Below are positions 24,235 to 32,647 of a DNA stretch of 52,720 nucleotides, in pieces. Source of the stretch: Candidatus Aminicenantota bacterium (GTDB lineage Bacteria; Acidobacteriota; Aminicenantia; Aminicenantales; JAFGAV01); contig JAFGAV010000005.1 of assembly GCA_016933515.1 (NCBI GenBank), positions 1-52,720 of the forward strand, written 5' to 3'. The notes under the pieces are model-generated. The model was not told the origin of the DNA and did not search any database. It saw only the letters and a list, made by a program, of their open reading frames with translations. The translations under genes were made by a program, and so were the position numbers. Positions within the stretch are counted from its first letter, which is position 1, and each line of letters opens with the position of its first letter.

Positions 24235-25347
24235 ATGAAAATCGAAACCTTCAAAATGGAACGGATGCAGTCCGCCTGGGAGAATGTCGTCGACTACAAC
24301 CTCTCCGAAAGCGGCGTCCATCCCTTGAGTCTCCGGGAGCTCGTTTCGGATGACGCGCTCGAGGAGATCCTGCGCCTCGAGCTGGGCTACACCCAGACGA
24401 ACGGCACCCTTCCGCTTCGCCGGAACATCGCCCGCCTCTATCCCGGCGCGGATACGGAACAGATCTTGGTCACGGCCGGATCCTCCGAGTCCAATTTCCT
24501 GCTCATGTGGCGGTCGCTCGACGCAGGGGACGAGGTTCTCTTCGAACTTCCCAATTACATGCAGATGTGGGGCCTCCAGAGGGGCTTTCGGGCGAAGCCC
24601 AAGTGTTTTTGGCTCCGCGAGGAGAACGGTTGGGCCCTCGATCTCGACGCGCTCAGGAAACTCGTCACCCGCAAGACCCGAATGATCGTCCTGACCAATC
24701 CCAACAACCCCACGGGCGCGATCCTCACGCCGGCGGAGATGGACGCCGTGGTCGACCTGGCGGACAGGTGCGGCGCCTGGATCGTGTCGGACGAAGTCTA
24801 TCAGGGCGCCGAGCGCGACGGACGCCCGACGCCGTCTTTTTGGGGGCGCTACGACAAAACCGTCGTGGTCAACGGTCTGTCCAAGGCTTACGGCCTGCCC
24901 GGCCTCCGGGTCGGGTGGATGGTCGGGCCGCGGGATGTCATTCAGGGAGTCTGGCCCTATCACGACTACACGACCATCTCTTTAAGCGCCCTGAGCGACA
25001 AGCTGGCCTCGATCGTCCTCGAGCCCGATAAACGCGAAAAAATTCTGGGACGGACGCGCTCGATCCTGCAGCGCAATTATCCCCTTCTCGAGTCCTGGCT
25101 CGCCGGTCACGGCGCCCTTTTCCGCTTCGTCCCTCCCCGGGCCGGGGCCATCGCTTTCGTCCGCTACGATCTGAAAATTACCTCCGTCGCCCTGGTCGAA
25201 AAGCTCATCCGGGAACAGAGCGTTCTCCTTGTCCCCGGCGACCATTTCGAGATGGACGGCCATCTCCGCTTCGGCTTCGGCTCCGAGGAAAGCCGCCTTC
25301 GCTACGCCCTGGCGCGAGTGGACAAGGTTCTCGCCGAAGTCTCGTGA
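24235..25347 (+). CDS. Class I/II PLP-dependent aminotransferase
   Basis: A 370-residue fold type I aminotransferase. Visible are the cofactor-binding GSSESNFLLMWR region, TNPNNPTG (residues ~155-161), SDEVYQG with the aspartate that binds the pyridine nitrogen, Schiff-base Lys217 in NGLSKAYGLPGLRVGW, and a C-terminal arginine in LRFGFGSEESRLR. Start ATG follows CCCGGAGGAACCC. The next gene starts one base after its stop and encodes an ornithine-cyclodeaminase-family reductase, so the two probably act on the same amino/keto acid. Substrate not assignable from sequence. Confidence 0.9.
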   Translation: MKIETFKMERMQSAWENVVDYNLSESGVHPLSLRELVSDDALEEILRLELGYTQTNGTLPLRRNIARLYPGADTEQILVTAGSSESNFLLMWRSLDAGDEVLFELPNYMQMWGLQRGFRAKPKCFWLREENGWALDLDALRKLVTRKTRMIVLTNPNNPTGAILTPAEMDAVVDLADRCGAWIVSDEVYQGAERDGRPTPSFWGRYDKTVVVNGLSKAYGLPGLRVGWMVGPRDVIQGVWPYHDYTTISLSALSDKLASIVLEPDKREKILGRTRSILQRNYPLLESWLAGHGALFRFVPPRAGAIAFVRYDLKITSVALVEKLIREQSVLLVPGDHFEMDGHLRFGFGSEESRLRYALARVDKVLAEVS

Positions 25348-25348
25348 G

Positions 25349-26335
25349 ATGAACGTCCGCCTGCTCACCGAGACCCAGATCCGGGGGCTCCTGGACTTCG
25401 GCGAGACGATCGCCGCGGTCGAAAAAAGCCTGGCCGATTTCTCCTCGGGCAAAATCCTTCAGCCGCCGGTCGTCCATCTCGATCTTCCGTTTTTCCAGGG
25501 CGAGGTCCACGTCAAATCGGCCCACGTCCGGGGGGAGGAATTCTTTGTCATCAAGGTCGCCTCGGGCTTCTACGCCAATCCCTCCCGCGGCTTGCCCGTG
25601 GGAAACGGTTTGATGCTCGTCTTTGAAGCCGAAACGGGCCGCCCCCTGGCCCTCCTGTTCGACAACGGCCTCATCACCGAAATGCGGACGGGAGCGGCGG
25701 GCGCCGTGGCCGCCCGGCACCTGGCTCGGTCCTCCGTTCCGATCGTCGGCCTGGTCGGCGCCGGAACCCAGGCCCGATTCCAGCTGCGCGCTTTGATGGA
25801 AGTCCGCTCTCCCCGGGAAATCCGCGTTTGGAGCCGCGATCCCTCCCGGACCCGGTCCTTCATCGAGGACATGAAGCCTCTTTTTGCCGTCGACTTCCGC
25901 GCGGTGAGCAGCCCGGCCGAGGCCGCCGGCGGAGCGGATCTCATCGTCACCGCGACGCCCAGCAGGGTTCCGCTGCTGAAACGCTCCTGGCTCAGCCCCG
26001 GAGTTCACATCACCGCCGTGGGAAGCGACGGCCCCGAAAAGTGCGAGCTCGACCCGGACATCCTGGCCGGCGCGGACCTCCTGTATTGCGACTCGATCGC
26101 TCAGTGCTCCCTGTTCGGCGAAACGCATCGCGCCCTGGAGAAAAAGGCGATCGCCTCCTCAAAAATCAGCGGCGAGCTGGGCGAGATCATCCTCGGGGCG
26201 AAGCCCGGCCGCTTCGACGCCGGTCAGATCACCGTCGCCGACCTCACCGGCCTGGGCGCCGAGGATGCGGCCGCGGCGGCGGTCGTCTATCGAAAAGCCT
26301 TGAGCTCGGATCTGGGAGTCTTCATCGAGATTTGA
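25349..26335 (+). CDS. Ornithine cyclodeaminase/mu-crystallin family protein
   Basis: A 328-residue NAD(P)-dependent enzyme of the OCD/alanine dehydrogenase/ketimine reductase family. The track start (25229) is inside the aminotransferase; ATG 25349 gives MNVRLLTETQIRGLLDFGE, the usual start. Motifs: the substrate lysine region FVIKVASGFYANPSRGLPVGNGLMLVF, MRTGAAGAVAARHLA, Rossmann glycine motif GLVGAGTQARFQL, and DLTGLGAEDAAAAAVVY near the end. Members may deaminate ornithine, reduce cyclic imines or interconvert alanine and pyruvate. With the adjacent aminotransferase, ketimine/imino-acid reduction is plausible but unproven. Last gene before the terminator. Confidence 0.88.
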   Translation: MNVRLLTETQIRGLLDFGETIAAVEKSLADFSSGKILQPPVVHLDLPFFQGEVHVKSAHVRGEEFFVIKVASGFYANPSRGLPVGNGLMLVFEAETGRPLALLFDNGLITEMRTGAAGAVAARHLARSSVPIVGLVGAGTQARFQLRALMEVRSPREIRVWSRDPSRTRSFIEDMKPLFAVDFRAVSSPAEAAGGADLIVTATPSRVPLLKRSWLSPGVHITAVGSDGPEKCELDPDILAGADLLYCDSIAQCSLFGETHRALEKKAIASSKISGELGEIILGAKPGRFDAGQITVADLTGLGAEDAAAAAVVYRKALSSDLGVFIEI

Positions 26336-26357
26336 CCCCCGCGGCGCAGGCCGGGCG

Positions 26358-26391
26358 CTCCGGTGAAGACATGCCTTCACCGGAGAGTTTT
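26358..26391 (+). terminator. Rho-independent terminator
   Basis: An 11-bp perfect stem CTCCGGTGAAG/CTTCACCGGAG with loop ACATGC, then AGTTTT. It lies 22 bp after the OCD-family gene and before the convergent glycosidase gene, so it closes the PDO-phosphatase operon. Confidence 0.85.
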
Positions 26392-26438
26392 CCCCCCTAA
26401 ACGCCCCAAGGCTCGGAGAAGCGCTTCCCGGCCGGCGC

Positions 26439-29006
26439 TCACCGCAGGTGAAGAACGATTGTCCGGGACAGAAAACGGCCCTGAGGGCCGGAAGGAAATT
26501 CGATTCTCAGGCCGCCGGTCTCGAGCGCGGCGCCTTCGACCGAGAGAACGAGCCTGAGACCGGCTGCGGGAAGGACGTAGGATTCCCCGGCGCAGCCCCA
26601 AACCTTAATCTCCAGGCGGCGCTCGTCTCCTTGGAAGCTTTCGATGCGCAGGCCGCGGCTCGGCGACCCGATCTCCGGACGAGCCTCGGGAGGGAAGATC
26701 TCCACGAAAGGCGGCGCGTCGTATTCCAGAATGTCCGAGCCGGAGGAGGAAAACCTCGTTTCCGCCCTCACCGCCCGCTCCGAGCGGCCATCGACGAAAG
26801 GAACGGACGCGCCGTTGAGCCGGACCTCACGGACCCGCCGGCCGGGACCGAAGGCCGGAGCCGCGGCCACGGTCCATCCCTCTCCCCCCCGGCTTGTGAC
26901 CCGGAGGGTGATTCCGTCTTGGCCGCGCCGGTACTCGATATCGAAACGGGCTGCCGCGGCTCGGATCCCCTCGAGCGAAACCTCCTGCCAGCCTGCGGGA
27001 AAAGACGGCCGAAAAACGAGCGTCTTGGATCGGGCGTCGACCTCCAGCCCCATCATCCCCTTGACGAGGGGCAGGGCGACGCCGCCGGTCGAAAACCCCT
27101 GGTGGGCGACCGCTTCCGTCAGCCAGATGTTCCGAGCGCCCGAATACAGCTCCGCGACCGTTCCGAGTCCGTTGTCGAACGTGTGACGGACATTGGCCCG
27201 CAGCGCGGCATAGCCCTGGAGCGGAAAATCGTTGGCGTAAAACGCCGTGGACAGCCATCCGGTGAGAAACGGCCAGACCGCGCCGTAGTTGTAGCTCAGC
27301 GGATCGTAATGCCGGCTTTCCGAGGAGATCATCCGCGCTCCCCAGTCGGTGATGACATCAGGTCGGCCCAGCCGCTCCAGCGTCCTCGTTGCCGCCTCTC
27401 CGCCGCCCATTCCCCAGGCGAGGCCGAACGACGGCCAGGGCGTGACCTCGCGGATCAGGCGACCGTCGGCGTCGAGGGCATAAACATAGAATCCCGCGTC
27501 CGGATCCCAAAACCGCTTCCGGAAAGCGGCGAGCGCCTTCGCCGCCGCGGCTCGCGCCCTCTCCGCCGCGGCTCTGTCGCCCCGGTCGACGGCCAGCCGC
27601 GCCATGGCATCCGCCGCCCGGCACCAGGCCGCGGCCAGAAAGATGTCGGTCTGGATCCCCGTCAGGGAGCCGAACTCGAGAGCGCCCAGCCCGGCCCGGC
27701 GGTTGTCCATGAGCCCGTCCCCGTCGGCGTCCGTGCTCAGACACCAGGCGAAGGCTTTTTTGAGCGACGGCCAACTGTCGCGGAGAAAAGACGCGTCGCC
27801 CGAAGAACGGACGTAATCCTCCGCGGCGGCGATGAAGAGCGGCGTGGTGTCGGCGTGAATGTAGGCGTAAGGATAATCTTCGAACCAGCGGATGAGGGCC
27901 GCCGACTGGGAGACTTCATGGGCCATCTTTCCGTCGGCGCGCTGCCACCGCCGCGTGAAGGCCAGGACGTCGCGCACGGTCTCGAAAGCGCCCATGCCCG
28001 TCAGGCTGAACGCGTTCATATAAGCGTCACCCCCGAAAAACCAGCCGAAACCGGGTCTTCCCGACGTGCCCGACAAACCCAGACCGGCCACCAATCCCCG
28101 GCCGAGATCGGGATTGTCCACGACGAGGTTGTCGTAAGCCGCCTTGGCCCACTCCCAGGCGAGGTTGATTTCCGGATCGGGTGTGCGGATTCGGAGCGTC
28201 GCCTTGCGGAGGGAACGGAAATGCTCCTCCGCCCGGCGGACGCATTGCTCCGGTTCGGCGGCCAGGCTCCCATAGGCCGATTTCACCGTCTCCCGGTCTC
28301 CCCTCCCCCCGGCCAGGACGAGGGGGATATATTTGTCCCTGACCTCGCCGGGATCGGAGACGACGATCAGAAACTCATGGGGCGCGTCGGACAGCATGTG
28401 GGCCGGCGGGGAGGAGACGCGGCGGGCGGCCGGCGAGCCGACGAAGGCGTGGTTTCTGCGCGTCGGCTCGGAAAGGAGATAGGCCTTAAGCTCCTCGTCC
28501 CAGGAGGCAGACTGCCCCCCCAGCCCCGCCGGCCACATGGGTTCGAGCACGGGCAGGAAGCGGCAAACCACGGTCAGGGGTTCGAGCGAATCCACGGCCA
28601 GAAGGATGACGGCGCCGGGCTCGTCGACCGCGACCGCGAACACGGCCCGCACGGTGAACGCTTGATGAACGTAGGTCAGGGTCGTGGCCGCGGGCGTTGC
28701 GGCGATCGTGCTCACGATATCGCGGCCGGGAATCGGAGTCGTGCTCGTCCTCAGCAGAAAGGACAGCTCGAAATTCCTCACCAACTTCAAAGGATACGCC
28801 CAAGCCTCGAACGTCCCGCTCTCCGTCCCCAGCACGGCGAACCGGCGGCCGGCCTTGTCGAAATACGCGTCGGGCCGCGCCCCGCGACGAAGCATGATGT
28901 CGCACGGCTCGAGGTCGAATCGCGGCACGAGACCGTCCAGGGCCGCGAGGAGCGGCGAGGACAGGAGGAAGGCCAAGGACAGGACGGTGGAGATCGCGCG
29001 TTTCAT
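26439..29006 (-). CDS. Secreted glycoside hydrolase with (alpha/alpha)6 barrel (GDE/GH63-like)
   Basis: About 855 residues from ATG 29006, with a Sec signal peptide (MKRAISTVLSLAFLLSSPLLA). An N-terminal beta-rich region is followed by a toroid of helices. Catalytic-domain landmarks are GFGWFFGGDAYMNAFSLTG with an acidic residue in the general-acid position, WQRADGKMAHEVSQ, DADGDGLMDNR, EFGSLTGIQTDIFLAAAW and SSESRHYDPLSYNYGAVWPFLTGW. These fit the amylo-alpha-1,6-glucosidase/GH63-type barrel. The C-terminal ~200 residues are beta-sandwich-like. The track start (29039) is upstream of the signal; ATG 29006 overlaps the upstream stop (ATGA). Substrate probably an oligosaccharide. Confidence 0.82.
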   Translation of the reverse strand: MKRAISTVLSLAFLLSSPLLAALDGLVPRFDLEPCDIMLRRGARPDAYFDKAGRRFAVLGTESGTFEAWAYPLKLVRNFELSFLLRTSTTPIPGRDIVSTIAATPAATTLTYVHQAFTVRAVFAVAVDEPGAVILLAVDSLEPLTVVCRFLPVLEPMWPAGLGGQSASWDEELKAYLLSEPTRRNHAFVGSPAARRVSSPPAHMLSDAPHEFLIVVSDPGEVRDKYIPLVLAGGRGDRETVKSAYGSLAAEPEQCVRRAEEHFRSLRKATLRIRTPDPEINLAWEWAKAAYDNLVVDNPDLGRGLVAGLGLSGTSGRPGFGWFFGGDAYMNAFSLTGMGAFETVRDVLAFTRRWQRADGKMAHEVSQSAALIRWFEDYPYAYIHADTTPLFIAAAEDYVRSSGDASFLRDSWPSLKKAFAWCLSTDADGDGLMDNRRAGLGALEFGSLTGIQTDIFLAAAWCRAADAMARLAVDRGDRAAAERARAAAAKALAAFRKRFWDPDAGFYVYALDADGRLIREVTPWPSFGLAWGMGGGEAATRTLERLGRPDVITDWGARMISSESRHYDPLSYNYGAVWPFLTGWLSTAFYANDFPLQGYAALRANVRHTFDNGLGTVAELYSGARNIWLTEAVAHQGFSTGGVALPLVKGMMGLEVDARSKTLVFRPSFPAGWQEVSLEGIRAAAARFDIEYRRGQDGITLRVTSRGGEGWTVAAAPAFGPGRRVREVRLNGASVPFVDGRSERAVRAETRFSSSGSDILEYDAPPFVEIFPPEARPEIGSPSRGLRIESFQGDERRLEIKVWGCAGESYVLPAAGLRLVLSVEGAALETGGLRIEFPSGPQGRFLSRTIVLHLR

Positions 29007-30253
29007 GTCCCCGGCTCCCCGAGAAGCGAGGCCTTCCATCGCGACTCGAGTTCGGCTACGGAATATCCGAACGTTTTTTCGAAAGACCCGACGCCGTCCT
29101 TCTCCGGCGACAGGAGCCAGGCTTTAAGCTTCGCCGGGCCGTGGCTTCGGATCAGATAATCGACCACCGTGGCGGCCTCCAGGGAGTAGGCCTTGCGCCG
29201 GCGCGACCGGAAGGCCGCGCCTTCCCGAATGAGCTTGGCCAGAGGGATGCATTCCTTTGAGCCGAGAATGTCTTTCATCATCTCTCCGGGAGAAGCGAGA
29301 AGCGGCCAGCGGGGGGTGAGAACCCGATAATAAAAAATGTAATCTCCGATTCCCTCTTGAAGAAAGGGCGGAATGGGCTTGTAACCGTCAAAAAAAGCCT
29401 TCCGCAAATCCGCCTTGCCCTGGAGAGGTTCGGCCGCCAGCGGGGCGGCATCGAAACTTCCCAGGAAGAGGGCGGCATGGGCGATTTCATGATGAAGAAC
29501 GGCTAGGGAGAGGGCGTTGAGGTAAAGAACGTCGATGCGAGCCGTCAGGCGTCCCGCGCCCTTGTCCGCCCCTTCGGAGAGAATGGTCGCTCCGAAGCTC
29601 ATCGCGCCCATGGTTTTATTGAACTTTTTTCCCGCCGAAGCCCGTCCGGGATGCAGAAAAACCGAAATCTTTCCCGCAGAGGGGATGTCGTTTTCCGGGG
29701 CTGAGCCCGGCGGGCGCGGGACGTGAAGAACCTCGGCGTTCTCCAGGGCCTCGCTTCTCATGTCCAAGCCGGCCAGGATGGCGGACAGCGCTTCCTCGGA
29801 GGAAGCGGCGAGGAACTCCGCGTCTTCCTCAGCCCGGCTGCCGGGCCGGTAGAAAAACACAAAGCGGTCTGAGACTGCGGCCCTCCAAGAATCCAGAGCC
29901 CCCGGTTTTCCTTTATCAGCCCGCTGCTCGAAATAATCGAACATTCCGCCGCCAAAATCGAGGACATCGGGCCCGACCTGCTTGGCGAGAAGGGCGCGCA
30001 ATTCGGCCGTCGATCCGGCCCGATAGAGCGGATCCATCTCCGCTTCGGAGCATAGAGAGCGGAGATAATCGAAAAGAGGCGGCGTAAGCTTGCGGAGATA
30101 AGCCGCTTCGACGTCGTCCAAACCGTCGGCTCCGATGAGCCGTTCGATAAGAACGGCCGCGTGATCCGGGCCCGCGCCCGCCGCGGAATGAGGAAAGACC
30201 ACAAGGAACAATGCGCCAAGCAAGGTCAAAACGCCTCCGCGTCGATGGATCAT
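29003..30253 (-). CDS. Secreted zinc metalloprotease-like protein (HEIAH, peptidase MA-like)
   Basis: A 416-residue protein with a signal peptide (GVLTLLGALFLVVFPHSAAGA). The zinc motif is His255-Glu-Ile-Ala-His259 in AVLHHEIAHAALF, and the following EGIGDYIFYY supplies the likely third ligand Glu300, as in gluzincins of the peptidase MA-like group. The C-terminal segment (YSLEAATVVDYLIRSHGPAKLKAWLL ... FGYSVAELESRWKASL) is typical of that group. ATG 30253 follows GGAGAG. It shares a transcript and an ATGA overlap with the glycosidase. Protease activity is inferred from the motif. Confidence 0.78.
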   Translation of the reverse strand: MIHRRGGVLTLLGALFLVVFPHSAAGAGPDHAAVLIERLIGADGLDDVEAAYLRKLTPPLFDYLRSLCSEAEMDPLYRAGSTAELRALLAKQVGPDVLDFGGGMFDYFEQRADKGKPGALDSWRAAVSDRFVFFYRPGSRAEEDAEFLAASSEEALSAILAGLDMRSEALENAEVLHVPRPPGSAPENDIPSAGKISVFLHPGRASAGKKFNKTMGAMSFGATILSEGADKGAGRLTARIDVLYLNALSLAVLHHEIAHAALFLGSFDAAPLAAEPLQGKADLRKAFFDGYKPIPPFLQEGIGDYIFYYRVLTPRWPLLASPGEMMKDILGSKECIPLAKLIREGAAFRSRRRKAYSLEAATVVDYLIRSHGPAKLKAWLLSPEKDGVGSFEKTFGYSVAELESRWKASLLGEPGT

Positions 30254-30431
30254 GTTTCTCTCCTGCCCCCGTACCGATAGTATCCCGCCGTCCCGCCGGA
30301 ATCAATAGCCGCGCGCGGCGGCGCCGGAGGCGCGGCTCGGGAAAGGAAAGGTAGCCGAAAAAGTCCACCTGCCTTATACTGGCCTTCGGCGCACGGTGAC
30401 AACACCGAAAAGAAAATCCGCCAGGCTAAGG

Positions 30432-31772
30432 ATGATGAAAAAGCCCAACAGTCTCGAACGCCGGCTGGGGCTCTTCCCGGTGACGAATATCGTCGTCGCC
30501 AACATGATCGGCGCAGGGATTTTCACCACCTCCGGCCTGCTCATGGAGCAGCTCCGCCATCCCCTGCTGCTTCTGGGGCTGTGGGCCGTCGGCGGCCTCA
30601 TCGCCCTGGCCGGCGCTTTTTCCTACAGCGAGCTCGGCGCGGCCTTTCCGCACGCCGGAGGAGAATACCTCTTCCTCTCCCGCTTGTATCATCCCCTTCT
30701 GGGTTTTCTCAGCGGCTGGGTGTCTTTCTTCGTGGGTTTCTCGGCGCCCATCGCCGCCGCGGCCATCGGCCTGACGGAATACCTGGCCCGGGCTTTTCCG
30801 GAGATCCTGAATGTCGCGGGAATTCCGGGCGCCTTGATGATGAGGCTTTACGCCTTGTCGGCCATCCTCCTTTTTACTCTCCTTCATCTTCAGGGACTCC
30901 GCTGGGGGGCACGTATCCAGAACATTCTCACCGCCCTCAAAGTCGGCTTGATCGCGGCGCTCCTCATCGCCGGTCTGACGCGAAGCGGCGGCGACTGGTC
31001 CCACTTCACCGCCGCCGGATCGTTCCGCTTCGACCTCGGCGGCTGGAAGGTCATCGGACTGTCGCTGATGTGGATTCTGTTTTCCTACAGCGGCTGGAAC
31101 GCCGCGGCCTACATCGGATCGGAAGTCCTCGACCCGGCCCGAAACATCCCCCGCTCCCTGCTGATGGGGACGGGGGCGGTCATTCTTCTTTATGCCGGCT
31201 TGAACGTTTTCTACATCTACGCCCTTCCGGCGGCGGAGATGAGCGGCGTCATTCCCGTGGGCAGCCTGGCCGCCGGCCGCCTGTTCGGCGCTTCTTCAAC
31301 CCGGCTCATCACTCTGCTCATCGCCTTCGCCCAGTTCTCATCCCTGAGCGCCTTCATCCTCCTCGGCCCACGGGTGTATTATTCCATGGCCCGGGACGGG
31401 CTGTTCTTCAAGAAAGTGGCCGAGGTCCATCCGCGCCGCCGTGTGCCCTCGACGTCCATCCTGCTCCAGGCGGCCATCGCCGGGGTCATCGTCTTCTCGG
31501 GATCCTTCGACCAGATTTTGACCTACATGGGATTTTCGCTCGGGATCTTTCCTCTTCTGGCCGTCCTGGGCGTCTTTGTCTTGAGACGCCGGCAAAAGCC
31601 GCCTTACCGCATGCCGGGATTCCCCGTCTTCCCCTTAATCTACCTCTTGGCCGGGGTTTCGATCCTCGCCCTGGGATTCATGGAGCGGCCGGTCCCCTCT
31701 TCGATCGCCCTGCTGACCGTCGCCCTGGGTGTTCCGGCGTATTTCGTCTTTCGGCGGACGGCGTCATCCTGA
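30432..31772 (+). CDS. APC-family amino acid permease
   Basis: An integral membrane transporter of about 446 residues with ~12 hydrophobic helices. The hallmark start of the amino acid-polyamine-organocation family is FPVTNIVVANMIGAGIFTTSG, where the GAGIF segment unwinds TM1 for substrate binding, then SYSELGAAFPHAGGEYLFLSR in TM2-3. Start chosen at the ATGATG at 30432 after TAAGG; the track start (GTG 30396) adds 12 basic residues and lacks a ribosome site. A lone TATACT -10 lies at 30375-30380. Substrate unknown. Stands as a single gene convergent with the nitroreductase. Confidence 0.88.
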   Translation: MMKKPNSLERRLGLFPVTNIVVANMIGAGIFTTSGLLMEQLRHPLLLLGLWAVGGLIALAGAFSYSELGAAFPHAGGEYLFLSRLYHPLLGFLSGWVSFFVGFSAPIAAAAIGLTEYLARAFPEILNVAGIPGALMMRLYALSAILLFTLLHLQGLRWGARIQNILTALKVGLIAALLIAGLTRSGGDWSHFTAAGSFRFDLGGWKVIGLSLMWILFSYSGWNAAAYIGSEVLDPARNIPRSLLMGTGAVILLYAGLNVFYIYALPAAEMSGVIPVGSLAAGRLFGASSTRLITLLIAFAQFSSLSAFILLGPRVYYSMARDGLFFKKVAEVHPRRRVPSTSILLQAAIAGVIVFSGSFDQILTYMGFSLGIFPLLAVLGVFVLRRRQKPPYRMPGFPVFPLIYLLAGVSILALGFMERPVPSSIALLTVALGVPAYFVFRRTASS

Positions 31773-31856
31773 CAGCGCCGCCTCAGCCGGAGTCGGACCT
31801 CAACGTCCGCCTACGAAACTCCTTGTCCCGGCTCGTGGAGCGGCGCGCTTGAAGCC

Positions 31857-32429
31857 TCAGCCCTGGAAGCGGTTGAAGAAGGCGATCTCTTCCAGAGCCT
31901 TCCTTTTTCGCTCTTTTCCTTCCCGAGGCTCGGCCGTTCCCATAGCGATCAGTCCGGCGATCTTGTACCTCTTGGAGATGCGGAAAAACCGCCGCGTCCG
32001 GCGGGTGTTGAACCAGCCGATCCAACAGGTGCCGAGGCCCAGCTCCGCGGCCCGGAGAACCAGGTGCTCTCCGGCGATGCCGGCATCGATCAGCTGGAAC
32101 GGGATGCCCTGGATCCGCTGTCCCAGCCTGTGGGTCCTGAATTCCGTCTTGGAAAGGATGAGAACGATCACCGGCGCGCGCTCGGCGAAGCGGGTGGGAC
32201 CGTAGAGGCCGCCGAACGCTTCACGGCAGAAGGCGTCTTTGACCTGAGGGTCGTCGATAACGACGAACCGCCAGGGCTGAGCGTTCTCGGCCGAGGGAGC
32301 GAGGCGGGCGGCCTCAAGACAGGCGACAATCTTGTCCCTCTCCACGGGCGCGTCCAGAAAGCGTCGGACGCTCCGGCGCCGTTCCATGATTTTCAGCAAG
32401 GGCGAACTCGCGCTCTCCGTTTTTTTCAT
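31857..32429 (-). CDS. Nitroreductase family protein
   Basis: A 190-residue FMN-dependent nitroreductase-fold protein. FMN-binding signature RRRSVRRFLDAPV is near residue 18, followed by RLAPSAENAQPWRFVVIDD; DAGIAGEHLVLRAAELGLGTCWIGWF matches the second half of the family. Small for the family but complete. The physiological reaction could be nitro, quinone or enone reduction. ATG 32429 follows GGGAGAAGG and a good promoter. Single gene. Confidence 0.88.
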   Translation of the reverse strand: MKKTESASSPLLKIMERRRSVRRFLDAPVERDKIVACLEAARLAPSAENAQPWRFVVIDDPQVKDAFCREAFGGLYGPTRFAERAPVIVLILSKTEFRTHRLGQRIQGIPFQLIDAGIAGEHLVLRAAELGLGTCWIGWFNTRRTRRFFRISKRYKIAGLIAMGTAEPREGKERKRKALEEIAFFNRFQG

Positions 32430-32447
32430 GGACCTTCTCCCGGACCC

Positions 32448-32476
32448 ATTCTATTTTTTATGGCCTCGCTGTTCAA
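32448..32476 (-). promoter_or_regulatory. Sigma70 promoter of the nitroreductase
   Basis: Minus strand TTGAAC (32471-32476), 17-bp spacer, TAGAAT (32448-32453), about 12 nt of expected leader before the ATG at 32429, with a ribosome site in between. Confidence 0.65.
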
Positions 32477-32565
32477 TCCCGCTTCCCTCGATACGCGACG
32501 GGGGGCGGGGACGGGCGGGCGCGGCGCCCGGAATCGCCGGCGAGCTTCCGCGGGCCCGGCCGGAT

Positions 32566-32594
32566 TTGCGGCCGGGCGGTTCTTCTGCTATAGT
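32566..32594 (+). promoter_or_regulatory. Sigma70 promoter of the lipoprotein gene
   Basis: TTGCGG (32566-32571), 17-bp spacer, TATAGT (32589-32594). Leader of about 47 nt before ATG 32648, containing CAGGAGGG. Confidence 0.65.
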
Positions 32595-32647
32595 GGAAAC
32601 GCGTCGGCTCGGAGGCGCACAACACACTTCCTCAGGAGGGATCGAAA

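Noticed and set aside
26448-29159. Plus-strand ORF of 903 codons
   Set aside because: Antisense shadow of the secreted glycosidase, which has a signal peptide and catalytic-domain motifs.
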